Positions 16,568-25,859 are shown, numbered from the stretch's first letter. The stretch: 64,000 nucleotides of DNA from Noviherbaspirillum sp. L7-7A (GCF_019052805.1 NZ_JAHQRJ010000002.1:620001-684000), one strand, 5' to 3'. Notes: a model not told the origin generated them from the letters alone. Translations and numbers: made by a program.

Positions 16568-17705
16568 GAGGCCGGGCGGTAGAAGGACAGTCGGCTCCAA
16601 GGCACGAGGAGAAGGGCGCGGTTTGGCATCACCGCCTTTACCGCCGCCGGTCCTTGAACTCTGGGCTCGGCACGGCCCAACCAGATGCTGGCATCCACCT
16701 TGCCCGCCAGTTCGGGGAAATGGGCCATGTCGAATACCGGCTTCATGCCTGCCTTACGCTGCCGTTGATAGTTGCGGGTCAGCTTGGCCACGGTTCCCGA
16801 CAGCAGCACAATGGCAATCATGTTGACCGTTGCCGTCAGGCCCATCGACGCAGCGGCCGCGTTGAACGCCGTGGTCACGCTTTCAGCGCACCCCATACGA
16901 CCATGGCCAGCACGCCGAACCGCAACAGCGTAATGCCGACGCGGCCGCCGGCACGGAGGAAGGTCATCGCATTTTCGGCATAGCTGTAATTGCCGATGAT
17001 GGAAGTAAAGGCAAAGAAAAAATCGCGACCGCGACGAAATCCTCGCCGGCGGCGCCGATATGCATGCGCATTGCCGCTTGGGTCAGCGGCGTGCCGGTCA
17101 GGCCCGAGCCGGGCGCCAGCGTGCCCGAGAGCAGGATCAGGAAGGCAGTGGCGCTGCAGATCATCATCGTGTCGATGAACACGCCCAGCGCCTGCATCAG
17201 GCCCTGCGAGGAAGGATGATGCGAGTCTGGCGTGGCAACCGCGGCGATGTTGGGCGCCGTGCCCATGCCGGCCTCGTTGGAAAACAGGCCACGCTTGACG
17301 CCGTTGAGCATGGCGCCCGCCACGCCGCCGGCAGCGGCATCCAGCCCAAAGGCGCTGCCGATGATCAGGTCAAACACGCGGGGCACTTCCGTGATGTTGA
17401 CGATGATCACGTACAGCGTCACCAGCAGATAGGCCAGTGCCATGAAGGGCACCACCACCTACGATACCTACGAGACCCGCGCCACCTGGCGGATGCTGCC
17501 AAAGATCACGAAGCCGGTGGCCAGCGCCAAGCCGATGCCCACCCATAGGCGTGAAAAGCCGAAAGCGCCTTCCATCGATTTGGCAATGGAATTGGCCTGC
17601 ACCGCGTTGAACACCAGGCCAAAGGCCAGGATAAGGCATACCGAAAACATCGCGCCGGCCCAAGGCGCCTTCAGTCCACGGGCCATGTAGCAAGCCAGTT
17701 TTATT
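16564..17705 (-). pseudogene. Sodium:alanine symporter (AGCS family) pseudogene
   Basis: Three frames must be joined to read one amino-acid carrier. The segment around 17468-17705 (CLILAFGLVFNAVQANSIAK) continues after a frameshift near 17460 into 16990-17458 (GLFSNEAGMGTAPNIAA, a strong AGCS signature). After another shift near 17000 it continues into the C-terminal part ending at 16564. The first 100 or more residues, including the start codon, are missing; the match begins abruptly near 17705. It would have imported alanine or glycine with sodium. It lies tail-to-tail with the FAH gene. Confidence 0.85.
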
Positions 17706-17759
17706 CCCCGGTGAAGGTCCGGCGTTGCGAACCGAGTAGACTCAGTAGCGCAAAGCATG

Positions 17760-18200
17760 AAATTGTTCGTTCTTTAGCCATTGCACCGCTGCCGCACTGC
17801 GTAAAACGCTGGCAGGCATCATGCCAAATCGGGTATCGGGCAACCCGACATTACGCAACTGTCCAATGTGGGTTCGGAATGGCGGGAAAGCGCTTGTGAA
17901 TGAGGGCAGTCGAAATAAATAGCGCTGCCCGTGCCACAGTCAGCGGCAGGATGGCCGGCGCTAGGTCAGGTGCATCGCGCCGATGTAGGGCAGACGCGGG
18001 ATGGCAGGCCTGCGGCTCTCTGCGTTGTCATTGGCAGGTTCATCGCGCGACAACGGCCGGGGTTCGCCGGCCGTCGTGGTGAGGAGATCAAGAGATCAGG
18101 GGACAGGATCTCCTATGGTTGCTACGAAAGGCAGCATGCATGGTCAGGAAGGAGGAAGTGGCGCCTTCATTGCTGGTGCCGTGATGTGTTGCATTGCCTG
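17760..18200. other. Intergenic region, no gene seen
   Basis: About 440 bp between the truncated symporter and a Bug receptor gene. The long plus-strand open frame that begins at 17931 is the shadow of the Bug gene. No promoter, RNA or repeat was recognised. Confidence 0.4.
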
Positions 18201-19148
18201 CTACTTGAGCAAACCCGCATTCTTCGCATCTTCCATATACTGCTTGCTGCGCTTGGCGAGGAAGTCGGGCATCTCTTCCAGGCCAACGTCAACCAGGTCA
18301 TAGCCGCCGTCCACCAGTTTCTTGCGGCTTTCGGGGTCACGGTTGAGCTCGCCCATCATGTTCGACACCTGTTGCTGCACTTCGCGCGGCGTGCCCTTGG
18401 GCACGGCAATGCCCCGGTAAGCGCCGTCCACCCAGTTCAAACCCAGTTCCTTGAAGGTCGGCACATCGGGGAAAGCCGGATGGCGCTTTTCCGACGCTAC
18501 CGCAAGCAGCCGCATATTGCCTTTCTGCTGCACAGCCATAGGCAAATAGGTCATCGCCGCGTTCACATGGCCGCCCATCACCGAGGCGATCAGGTCGCCG
18601 GTACCCTTGAACGGCACATAGGTGGTCTTGATGCCGGCCAGCTTGTTGAGCCGTTCATGTGCCATGTGGTTGGCCGACATGCTGCCCGAGCCCGCGAAGC
18701 TCACCATGCCCGGCTTGTCCTTGGCTGCCTTGATCAGATCCTCATAAGATTTGATCGGGCTGGTAGCCGGCACCACGATGGCGTCCGGCGTGAAATGGTA
18801 GAAGTAGACCGGTGTGATGTCCTCAGTTTTATAACTAACTGAACCCTCCAGCGGCTGCAGCACGATATGTGGCAGGTTCACGCCGGCAATCGTATAACCG
18901 TCAGCCGGCAGGCTGTTGAGTTGTGCCCACACCAGGCCGCCGCCTGCGCCGGGGCGATTCACCACGACCATGGACTGCTTGTACTTGCTTCTAAATACCT
19001 CAGATTGCAGCCGCGCCACGTAATCGGACTCACCACCCGCAGTGAACGGAATGATGTACTGGACCTGTTTCTCGGGATAGGCAGCATGGGCATTAAAGCT
19101 CATGAGCAGCGCGGTCAGTCCTGCGCCAGCAAATTTGGCAAGTTTCAT
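18201..19148 (-). CDS. Bug-family (TctC-like) periplasmic solute receptor
   Basis: The 315-residue receptor starts at ATG 19148, where GGAGAC gives a ribosome-binding site; the frame upstream to 19268 adds 40 unrelated residues. A signal peptide ends near FNAHAAYPEK. The mature protein has QYIIPFTAGGESDYVARLQ and VVVNRPGAGGG, typical of tripartite tricarboxylate receptors. No membrane partners are adjacent. With the dead symporter beside it, this may be the only surviving part of an older uptake locus. Confidence 0.9.
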   Translation of the reverse strand: MKLAKFAGAGLTALLMSFNAHAAYPEKQVQYIIPFTAGGESDYVARLQSEVFRSKYKQSMVVVNRPGAGGGLVWAQLNSLPADGYTIAGVNLPHIVLQPLEGSVSYKTEDITPVYFYHFTPDAIVVPATSPIKSYEDLIKAAKDKPGMVSFAGSGSMSANHMAHERLNKLAGIKTTYVPFKGTGDLIASVMGGHVNAAMTYLPMAVQQKGNMRLLAVASEKRHPAFPDVPTFKELGLNWVDGAYRGIAVPKGTPREVQQQVSNMMGELNRDPESRKKLVDGGYDLVDVGLEEMPDFLAKRSKQYMEDAKNAGLLK

Positions 19149-19415
19149 GATTGTCTCCGTAATGGTTGTAAGCGCCAGGCCGCCTTGGCCGTATCGTCGG
19201 CCTGTTATCAGCGGTGCGCCTCGCAATTGTACGTCGCCAGGCGGGGCATGCATTGTCGTTTTTGCCATTTAACCAAACTTGTAGGAACGGCCCACATGTC
19301 TGCGGCTCAGGTTTGCATCTGCCTTGTATAAGCCGCTGCGAATAGATACTTGCCAGGGCTGGTGCCAATCCTAGGACTCCGTGATCAGGCAAGCACACTG
19401 CGGTGTAACCTTGCT

Positions 19416-19721
19416 TCAGTCCGGCCACGGGCTGGCTTGGCCGGCAGCAAGCCGAATCTGCTCATTCATAGCCAGAACATGGGATAGCAGCACCGCGACC
19501 AACAGAAACAGGGCAGGATCAATTGCGGCGTCCACTGGCACCCGGTACAATTGCGCCAGCAAGGCTGCATCCCGCACGAGGCGTGGACCGCCGGCATGCA
19601 GCGTCTCAGATAGCAGAGCCTCAGTCGCTGGCCCCACCGCCTTTAACACCACTGTGGATAACTGCTCGGTTGATTCCTCATAAGACAGGCCAACCACGCG
19701 CGGCAAGGAAGGATTCGACAT
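19416..19721 (-). CDS. FhlB-like protein (C-terminal domain of FlhB/EscU type)
   Basis: The 101-residue product matches the cytoplasmic switch domain of FlhB without its membrane part: RVVGLSYEES at the AVALKY position, TVVLKAVGPATEALL, LVRDAALLAQLYRVPVDAAI and FLLVAVLLSHVL. Stand-alone FhlB proteins usually follow fliK, and degenerate FliK-like sequence lies just upstream here. The frame is open, but usually conserved positions are changed (IPxxLY reads IDPALF). With its operon in ruins it is probably non-functional or on its way to decay. Confidence 0.6.
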   Translation of the reverse strand: MSNPSLPRVVGLSYEESTEQLSTVVLKAVGPATEALLSETLHAGGPRLVRDAALLAQLYRVPVDAAIDPALFLLVAVLLSHVLAMNEQIRLAAGQASPWPD

Positions 19722-19778
19722 CTTAGGCCACCAGCCTGAAGTTGCCACCTGCCACCACGCGTTCCATGGCACTGCGCA

Positions 19779-20804
19779 CTACCGGATCATCGCCAGAACC
19801 AGGCGCAATGCCGTAGCGCACGCTCTCCACCACCCAGCCCAATGCTGTCTAGGCTCCTCCGAGCAGACCATGACGGCTGCCAAAGTTTCAACAACCCCAG
19901 CCGATGCCGCCAACAGATCAATGTTGATATGGCGATTAACCACCCGCGCAGTCAGATCGATCTCACCCAGGCTGTCGAGGTCGAGAGCAATTCGAAACGT
20001 GCGCTGTTTCAGCTCAGGCTCCAATTCCGCCTGGTCGGATTCGTCGAAAAGTGCCATCTTGAATTCAACCAGCCTCCCGTCGATACACAGCGGAATGCTC
20101 ATCATTCTCTGTGTCATTGCGCCCGAAGGTTGGACGTTCAGCAAATGTTTGGGTAGCGCCGCCTACCACGACGCAGGCCGTCGACCAGATCCGTCGTTCT
20201 GATCCTGCGTCGCATCGCTGGCTGGCTCGCCAAGTAGCGTCTCCTTGTTAGCAACAAGTTCATGTTCCACGGCCTGAGCCAGCAGTGAAGCATCAGTACA
20301 GTATCGACACGCTGCGCCAAAAGAGGCGAAGCCGCCACAGGCAAATGCCACGCCTGCCATGAGCGTTTGCTAACCACGGTCTAGCAACGGCGCCCCGTCA
20401 AGGCGTTGGCCAGCGCCTGTATTGCAGCCGGATGTTCTCGGGGGCCGATGTGATGCGCCATGAGTGCGCTAAGAATGGTTTGCAGCGCGCCATGAGTGCT
20501 GGAAAATTCTGCAAGAGAGCGCCATGGCGCCGGGTCCATGGCATCTGCATGCTGATAATAAAGCCGCAATGCTTCGGGGTCATTTGCCCGCGTGCGCCAA
20601 GCCGGCACGGTTGCCTCAGCCGTTTCCTGTTGCAACGGACTTTACGACCCCGGCAATCATTTTTTCGAGAACGACCTGTTCTCCGAGCGCCACCACCCGA
20701 CCGCGCAGTACGTCGCCTTGTTGAAGAGGTACCGCACTGTCGACAACCCGCTCCTGGCCAATGAATTCCATCAGGTAGCGCCCGCCCGGAAACGTACGCG
20801 TCAC
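19779..20804 (-). pseudogene. FliK-like flagellar hook-length control gene, degenerate
   Basis: Three broken frames resemble parts of one FliK-like protein. The first, 20616-20804, has GGRYLMEFIGQERVVDSAVP followed by QQGDVLRGRVVALGEQ, like the N-terminal module. The middle, 20381-20635, has no clear motif. The last, 19779-20144, has FRIALDLDSLGEIDLTARVV, like the C-terminal hook-length domain. At least two frameshifts and a lost stretch (20145-20380) separate them. The gene order FliK-like then FhlB-like matches many flagellar loci and supports the call. Confidence 0.55.
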
Positions 20805-20816
20805 GGGCCTTCAAAC

Positions 20817-20972
20817 GTGCTGCGCTATCACTATCTCTGCGATATTGAACTTTGTGAAATCGCGCAGATGATGGAAGTCAGCCCGGGACGGGTGTCGCAG
20901 TTTCATCGTCAGGCTCTGCATGCGCTGCATGCGCTTTATCAGGCAGACAGTCGACTGAATATTTCAGCCTGA
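20817..20972 (+). pseudogene. Fragment of flagellar sigma factor FliA (region 4 only)
   Basis: About 52 codons ending at a stop at 20972 carry a sigma-70 region 4 helix-turn-helix: VLRYHYLCDIELCEIAQMME and then VSPGRVSQFHRQALHALHAL, which lines up with the end of sigma-28 (FliA). Regions 2 and 3 are missing. Upstream in the same frame the sequence is only the antisense of the FliK-like fragment, so the junction near 20810 is a deletion or rearrangement endpoint. It has no start codon of its own. Confidence 0.65.
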
Positions 20973-21172
20973 GCATCTTGCGGCTCGCTGTGCAGTGGTG
21001 AGAACTTATGTGAACATCGCCATGCCCCGTCGCCATCCAGTTGCAGCAGCAGGGCAGGTAGCGCTATCTGACGAGGCGTTTGCAGCAATGGCCCGGCAGG
21101 CCAATGCGGTGCCAGGCGGCACGCTGCGTCCTGAATGCCAGCGCCATGCTTCACAGGCCTTGCCGGTGTTGT

Positions 21173-21496
21173 TTACAAGTCGAAGATGCACCTAGAGTGC
21201 GGCGTGACCAGATCCAGGTATTCAGGCTGGCGCCGGATCTGCTCGGCAAAGAATCCGCATACCGGGACGACATGCCATTGCTGCCTGCGGAAATGGGCCA
21301 GCGCCTGGCGCGCCATTTCCGATCCATTGCCTTTGCCTTCATAGGCGGGGTCGACTTCGGTATGGGTCACGATGACTACCCGGCCGAACAGATAGTATTC
21401 GACATAGGCAACGGTGCTGCCAGCCGACTCCAGCGTCAGTCGTTGCGCCGCATTCTGTTCGCCCTCCCTTGCTTCGATTCCTGTCATTGCCGTCAT
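21173..21496 (-). CDS. Small GNAT-type N-acetyltransferase (Acetyltransf_CG-like)
   Basis: The 107-residue protein has the compact GNAT fold of the YjdJ type: VAYVEYYLFGRVVIVTHTEV, then YEGKGNGSEMARQAL in place of the acetyl-CoA loop, and VVPVCGFFAEQIRRQPEY at the end. This subgroup binds acetyl-CoA but its substrates are mostly unknown. ATG 21496 follows a GAGAG ribosome-binding site. It is divergent from the NTF2-like gene, with an 85-bp gap that must hold both promoters. Confidence 0.82.
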   Translation of the reverse strand: MTAMTGIEAREGEQNAAQRLTLESAGSTVAYVEYYLFGRVVIVTHTEVDPAYEGKGNGSEMARQALAHFRRQQWHVVPVCGFFAEQIRRQPEYLDLVTPHSRCIFDL

Positions 21497-21581
21497 TTGT
21501 CTCTCTTCAACCGCGCCGCCGGAAATTATAGGCAAAAGCCGCAGTCAAACCGCCATTGCGATTGCTAGAACGGAGATACCC

Positions 21582-22028
21582 ATGAGCGAAAACAAGGCCA
21601 GCGACGCCGGCCACCAGCCGACGGCGCGAGAACCGGAAGACTGCGACCGCATGCTGCTTGCCGCACTGCAGGCGGGCGACATCGACGCCAGCGTGGCGCT
21701 GTATGAACCCGGCGCGGCGCTGTTTGCGAAATCCGGCGAGGCGGTGATCGGGCATGAGGCGATTCGGGCCAGCAATGCCGCGCTGATCGCGCTCAAGCCC
21801 GCCTTCCATATCGAGCGCATCGTCACGACGGTCAGCGGCGACGGCAGCATCGCCACTACCCGCATGAAGGCCACGCTGGAAGGCACCCGGCCCGATGGGC
21901 GGCTGGTCAAGAGCACGTTGCACACGCTGGAGGTGCTGCGCAGGCAGCCCGATGGTTCCTGGCGCTATGTGATCGACGATCCCTTCGGCAGCATGCGCGA
22001 TCAGATGGAAAAGGAAAAGCCGGCATAG
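21582..22028 (+). CDS. NTF2-like / SnoaL-like (DUF4440-type) protein
   Basis: The 148-residue cytoplasmic protein shows the cone-shaped NTF2-like fold pattern: LLAALQAGDIDASVALYEPG, HEAIRASNAAL, then the long strands SIATTRMKATLEG and LHTLEVLRRQPDGSWRYVID. Such proteins serve as small enzymes or ligand-binding subunits; no catalytic residues are recognisable. ATG 21582 follows CGGAGA. It is followed 132 bp later by the formyltransferase-ACT gene on the same strand. Confidence 0.8.
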   Translation: MSENKASDAGHQPTAREPEDCDRMLLAALQAGDIDASVALYEPGAALFAKSGEAVIGHEAIRASNAALIALKPAFHIERIVTTVSGDGSIATTRMKATLEGTRPDGRLVKSTLHTLEVLRRQPDGSWRYVIDDPFGSMRDQMEKEKPA

Positions 22029-22160
22029 CGCTGATACGGCGCCGGCCTCGGTGCGATTCCTTGATGGGATCGTCATTGCGCTTTGCGATGCATTGTATAA
22101 ATGACGCTGCGGGCGCGGCGGCGGCCCTGGCCGCGCAGCCATCGGGAGAGGACTCAGACA

Positions 22161-23324
22161 ATGAAATGCGCTTTGGTTGGATCGCGGTTCTTCGGCGCCT
22201 CGGTATTCGAGGCGCTGCGCAAGGACGAAGGCATTACCTTTACCAGCGTGGTCGCACCGGCCGCCGACGACAGGCTGGCGCTCGCGGCGCGGGCTGCCGG
22301 ACTGGAGGTGCATGTGCTGGAAAATCCGAAGATCGTGCCCGGCCATGCAATCGCAGAAGGCACTGACCTGATCATCGCTGCTCACACCCATGCTCGCGTC
22401 AGCGACGATGCGCTGGCCCGTTCCCGTCTGGGCGGCATCGGCTACCATCCGTCGCTGTTGCCGCGCCACCGCGGCATTGCCGCCGTGGAGTGGACCATCC
22501 TGGAAGGGGATCCGATTGCAGGCGGCTCAATCTACCACCTAGCCGACGGCTGGGATGCCGGCGCGATTGCGGCGCAGGACTGGTGCTTTGTCGAAAAGGG
22601 GGAAACCGCGCGCGAGCTATGGGAACGCAGCCTGGCGCCAATGGGCCTGGCGCTGCTGAGCAGGGTAGTGCAGCAGGCCCGCCTGACCGGTAGCATAGCG
22701 GCCGAGCCCCAGGATACCCGCTTCGCCACCAGGGCGCCCATGCTGCGCAAGTCGGTGGTACTGACCGAGGAAGCTTCGCCGGCCATCACGTCTTTAATCG
22801 TTTCCATCACCGGGCCGGACCGCCACGGTATTGTCAGCCTGCTAGCAGACCGCGCGCAGCGCTTCGAAGCCAACTGGGCAGCCAGCCGCATGACCCGCTT
22901 CGGCGGCGAGTTTGCCGGCACGGTGCATCTCGAAGTGCCGCGTGAACGCGCCGACGCGCTGGCCGAGGCATTGCGGGCACTGGCCGCAAGCGGCCTGCAG
23001 GTCGTCATTGCCAGGAGCGACGCCGCGACACTGGCCACCGGGCTGCGCGGCGTGGAGCTGGAACTGGTCGGTGACGACAGGATAGGCATCGTCAGCTCGC
23101 TCACGCGCATTCTTGCCGAACGTGGCGTGAGCATCGAGAGCATGCATACGGAACTGCTGCGCAGCGGCATATCGGGCAAGCAGACATTCAAGGTCGGCGC
23201 CCACCTGCTGTTGCCGGCGGGCCTGACCCTGGACGCACTTAAAGCCGAGCTCGGCGCGCTGGCAGGCGAGATGATGCTCGATATCGCGCTGGGAGAGCCG
23301 CAGGCGATCACGCCCCGGCATTGA
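22161..23324 (+). CDS. Formyltransferase-domain protein fused to two ACT domains
   Basis: The 387-residue protein combines a formyltransferase N-domain (about 1-195) with two GcvR-like ACT domains (about 211-290 and 300-385). The catalytic region reads IGYHPSLLPRHRG with His96, and WDAGAI with Asp132. These match the hydrolase domain of 10-formyltetrahydrofolate dehydrogenase more than Fmt, whose active-site Asn is Gly here. The ACT parts (SITGPDRHGIVSLLADRAQ; LVGDDRIGIVSSLTRIL) normally sense small ligands such as glycine. PurU has ACT first and the enzyme domain second; here the order is reversed and the ACT domain doubled. It probably hydrolyses or transfers formyl from 10-formyl-THF under amino-acid control, which is inference. 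ATG 22161 follows GAGAGG. Confidence 0.8.
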   Translation: MKCALVGSRFFGASVFEALRKDEGITFTSVVAPAADDRLALAARAAGLEVHVLENPKIVPGHAIAEGTDLIIAAHTHARVSDDALARSRLGGIGYHPSLLPRHRGIAAVEWTILEGDPIAGGSIYHLADGWDAGAIAAQDWCFVEKGETARELWERSLAPMGLALLSRVVQQARLTGSIAAEPQDTRFATRAPMLRKSVVLTEEASPAITSLIVSITGPDRHGIVSLLADRAQRFEANWAASRMTRFGGEFAGTVHLEVPRERADALAEALRALAASGLQVVIARSDAATLATGLRGVELELVGDDRIGIVSSLTRILAERGVSIESMHTELLRSGISGKQTFKVGAHLLLPAGLTLDALKAELGALAGEMMLDIALGEPQAITPRH

Positions 23325-23440
23325 GTGGCCAGGCAGGAGTGACGCCGTCGCCTCGTCCGCCGCCCGGGCGGGTGGCGCCATGCGGGGCAATACGCTACGC
23401 TATGCGGCCGGTGGTCGGCCACCGGTGCTATCGCCCTGGT

Positions 23441-23611
23441 TCAGCCGCCGTGGAAGCCCTTCAGGATATCGTCAACCGGTTTCTCCGGATCGATCGTGGA
23501 ATCATTGGTGCGCTGCGGCGAGTCGAGCTTCTTGCTTTCCTCAGCTGCCTTGTCCAGCTTGGCCTGGGACTCGGGCGGCGGGGTGGGATTGGAATTGTTC
23601 AGGTCCGACAT
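23441..23611 (-). CDS. Small hydrophilic protein of unknown function
   Basis: The 56-residue product MSDLNNSNPTPPPESQAKLD and onward is highly charged and proline-rich, with no hydrophobic segment. It ends KPVDDILKGFHGG. GGAGACA lies just before ATG 23611, which makes it a credible gene despite its size; the upstream in-frame ATGs lack such a site. It looks intrinsically disordered. It is divergent from the response regulator gene about 200 bp away and has no known partner. Confidence 0.6.
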   Translation of the reverse strand: MSDLNNSNPTPPPESQAKLDKAAEESKKLDSPQRTNDSTIDPEKPVDDILKGFHGG

Positions 23612-23809
23612 GGCTGTCTCCTTGTAAGTACACATATGCCGCACTATCGGCGTGGTACTGGCCAGGGTCAATCAGGCAAACGGACATGATGTTGTAGGAC
23701 AAAGGGAAATGCAGGAATCGATCTGGACAGTAACAGAGACGCCCACAGGGGCAGCAACATTAATCGCACCGACGAGACCGCAACGCTGGCCAGGCAGGGA
23801 AAGCGCCGC

Positions 23810-24493
23810 ATGAATCTACTGATCGTCGAGGACAATCCGGATATCGTTGCCAACCTGTTTGCCTATTTTGAGCCTCTCGGGCACACGCTTGACACTGCAC
23901 GCACTGGCGACGCCGGCCTGCAGAGCGCGGCGCGCAATAGCTATGACGCCGTTATCCTCGATCTGACCATGCCTGGCATGGACGGACTGGAGCTGTGCCG
24001 TCGTCTGCGCGAGCAATACCGGGTCGCCACCCCGGTGCTGATGCTGACCGCGCGCGACACGGAACAGGACAAGCTGGCCGGTTTCCAGGCCGGCGCCGAC
24101 GATTACCTGGTCAAGCCCTATTCGTTGCGCGAGCTGGATGCGCGCCTCAAGGCGCTGCTGCGCCGGGCGCGCAACGAACTGGTGCAATATGTATTGCGCT
24201 TCGACGATCTGGAACTCGACACCGGCACTGGCCAGGCAACCCGCTCCGGCAAGCCGCTGGCGCTGACGCCGACCGGCTACAAGATCCTCCTGGCGCTGCT
24301 GCGGCATGCGCCCAAACTGTTGAGCCGCGAAGCACTGGAGCGTGAGGTCTGGGGCGACCATCCGCCTGAGAGCGATGCGCTGCGCACCCACATCCATGCC
24401 TTGCGGCAGGCGCTGGACAAGCCATTCGAGCGGCCGATGCTGCTGACGCGGCCCGGCGCGGGTTACCGACTGGTGGGTCGCGATGAAGCCTGA
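23810..24493 (+). CDS. OmpR-family response regulator, PmrA-like
   Basis: The 227-residue regulator has a receiver domain (1-115) with the phosphoacceptor Asp51 in VILDLTMPGMDG and the switch lysine in DYLVKPYS. It is followed by an OmpR-type winged helix (LALTPTGYKILLALLRHAP). It overlaps the kinase gene by 11 bp. The neighbouring eptA and the CTTAAC-N5-CTTAAC box at 25797 suggest it is the PmrA of this replicon, controlling lipid A modification. Homology to PmrA proper cannot be separated from other QseB-like regulators by eye. Confidence 0.88.
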   Translation: MNLLIVEDNPDIVANLFAYFEPLGHTLDTARTGDAGLQSAARNSYDAVILDLTMPGMDGLELCRRLREQYRVATPVLMLTARDTEQDKLAGFQAGADDYLVKPYSLRELDARLKALLRRARNELVQYVLRFDDLELDTGTGQATRSGKPLALTPTGYKILLALLRHAPKLLSREALEREVWGDHPPESDALRTHIHALRQALDKPFERPMLLTRPGAGYRLVGRDEA

Positions 24494-25730
24494 CTACACG
24501 CTCAAGCACCGGATTGCCCGGGCCTTCATATTGCTGGCGATCGTGCTGGCGGGCTTTTATCTGTTGGCCTCCTACGTGGCGGTAGAGGTGATCGAGTCGC
24601 AGGTCATCGGCGGCAGGATGGACCGGATTGCCGATACCCTGATCGGCCGCCAGTTGCGGCACGAGCGGGTGGAGCCGCCGCCGGACATGCGCTTCTACGT
24701 CAACGAGGATATCCCAAAGGAGTTGCTCGGCAAGCCGCGCGGCCTGCATGAGTTGACGATCAATAAGCAGCCGGTGCAGGCGTTGATCAAGGTCGTGGGT
24801 GGCGACCACTTCGCGGTGGTGCAGGAGCTGGATGAATTCGAACATACCGAATTTATCATCTATTCCGCGCTCTCGATCGGTTTCATTTCCAGCATTCTGC
24901 TGGCGGTGGTGCTGGGCTACGGCACTGCGCGGCGCATGGTAACCCCGCTCACGACGCTGGCCGAGGCGGTTGGCAACGGCCAGCCGGCGCCGCTATCCTC
25001 ACTGGCGGCGACAGACGAGATCGGCGTGCTGGCGCGGGCACTGACGCGGCGCACCGACGAGTTGCAGCGTTTCCTGGAGCGGGAACGCCTGTTTACCGGC
25101 GATGTCAGCCATGAACTGCGCACGCCGCTGACCATCATGCTGGGCGCGGCCGAGTTGCTCGAAGTACAGCTCGACGACCGTCCGAAGCAGCAGGAGATCG
25201 CACGTCGCCTGCAGCGGGTGGCCCGCGACACGGCCGAACGGGTCAGCGCGCTGCTGTGGCTGTCACGGGCGCCGGAAAAACTGGCCATGCCAGCGATCAC
25301 GCTTGGGCCGCTGATCCGCCAGGAAATTGAACGCTATCAACCATTGCTGGGAGGCAAGCCTGTGGCCTGCCGTTTCGAGGAGCAGGCCCATGTCAGGGTG
25401 AAGGCGCGTCCTGAACTGGTGGCGATCGCCATCGGCAATCTGGTGCGCAATGCCTGCCAGCATACCGAGCGTGGAGAGGTGCTGGTGCAATTGCAGCCTG
25501 GGTCCATCGTCATCAGCGACACCGGCCCCGGCTTGCCTGAGCAGGTAGTGGCCAGGCTGTTCGAGCGCTTTGTGCATGGCGGCGCGGAATCGTCTCATGG
25601 AAGCGGCATGGGACTGTCGATCGTAAAGCGGGTGGCCGACCATTTGGGATGGAAAATCCGCTTCGAGCGCTCGGTGCAAGGCGGCAGCCGCTTCGTGCTG
25701 ACGTTGCCACCGCCGGCGCAGAACGGCTGA
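24483..25730 (+). CDS. Sensor histidine kinase, PmrB-like
   Basis: The 415-residue membrane kinase has TM1 at about 12-35, a short periplasmic sensor of roughly 85 residues, and TM2 at about 125-145. A HAMP-like linker follows, then the H-box FTGDVSHELRTPL (His210) and a HATPase domain with the N box GNLVRNACQH and the G boxes SDTGPGLP and GSGMGLSIVKR. The periplasmic part contains no ExxE iron-binding motif like that of enterobacterial PmrB, so its signal may differ. It is translated with the regulator (11-bp overlap). Confidence 0.9.
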   Translation: MKPDYTLKHRIARAFILLAIVLAGFYLLASYVAVEVIESQVIGGRMDRIADTLIGRQLRHERVEPPPDMRFYVNEDIPKELLGKPRGLHELTINKQPVQALIKVVGGDHFAVVQELDEFEHTEFIIYSALSIGFISSILLAVVLGYGTARRMVTPLTTLAEAVGNGQPAPLSSLAATDEIGVLARALTRRTDELQRFLERERLFTGDVSHELRTPLTIMLGAAELLEVQLDDRPKQQEIARRLQRVARDTAERVSALLWLSRAPEKLAMPAITLGPLIRQEIERYQPLLGGKPVACRFEEQAHVRVKARPELVAIAIGNLVRNACQHTERGEVLVQLQPGSIVISDTGPGLPEQVVARLFERFVHGGAESSHGSGMGLSIVKRVADHLGWKIRFERSVQGGSRFVLTLPPPAQNG

Positions 25731-25796
25731 TCAAGCGCAGATCCGGCGCCGGACCAGCCGGTCGGATTGGATTGTCAGCCGGACAGGCGCCGCTGG

Positions 25797-25830
25797 CTTA
25801 ACGCTGCCTTAACAGCGCTTCCTCTATGCT
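25797..25830 (+). promoter_or_regulatory. PmrA-type box and promoter of eptA
   Basis: CTTAAC (25797-25802), five bases, then CTTAAC again (25808-25813) form an exact 11-bp tandem repeat of the PmrA/BasR half-site. TATGCT at 25825-25830 is positioned as the -10 element, with the second half-site in place of a -35. A transcript would begin near 25837, before GTG 25860. Confidence 0.7.
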
Positions 25831-25859
25831 GCGGCCTTTCTTCTTGCTGCAGATCAACG

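Noticed and set aside
17700-17715. TTATTCCCCGG as a third parS-like site
   Set aside because: Only half of the palindrome is present; the right arm diverges at once.
17931-18842. 303-codon plus-strand frame
   Set aside because: It is the antisense shadow of the Bug receptor gene at 18201-19148, with no signal or family motif.
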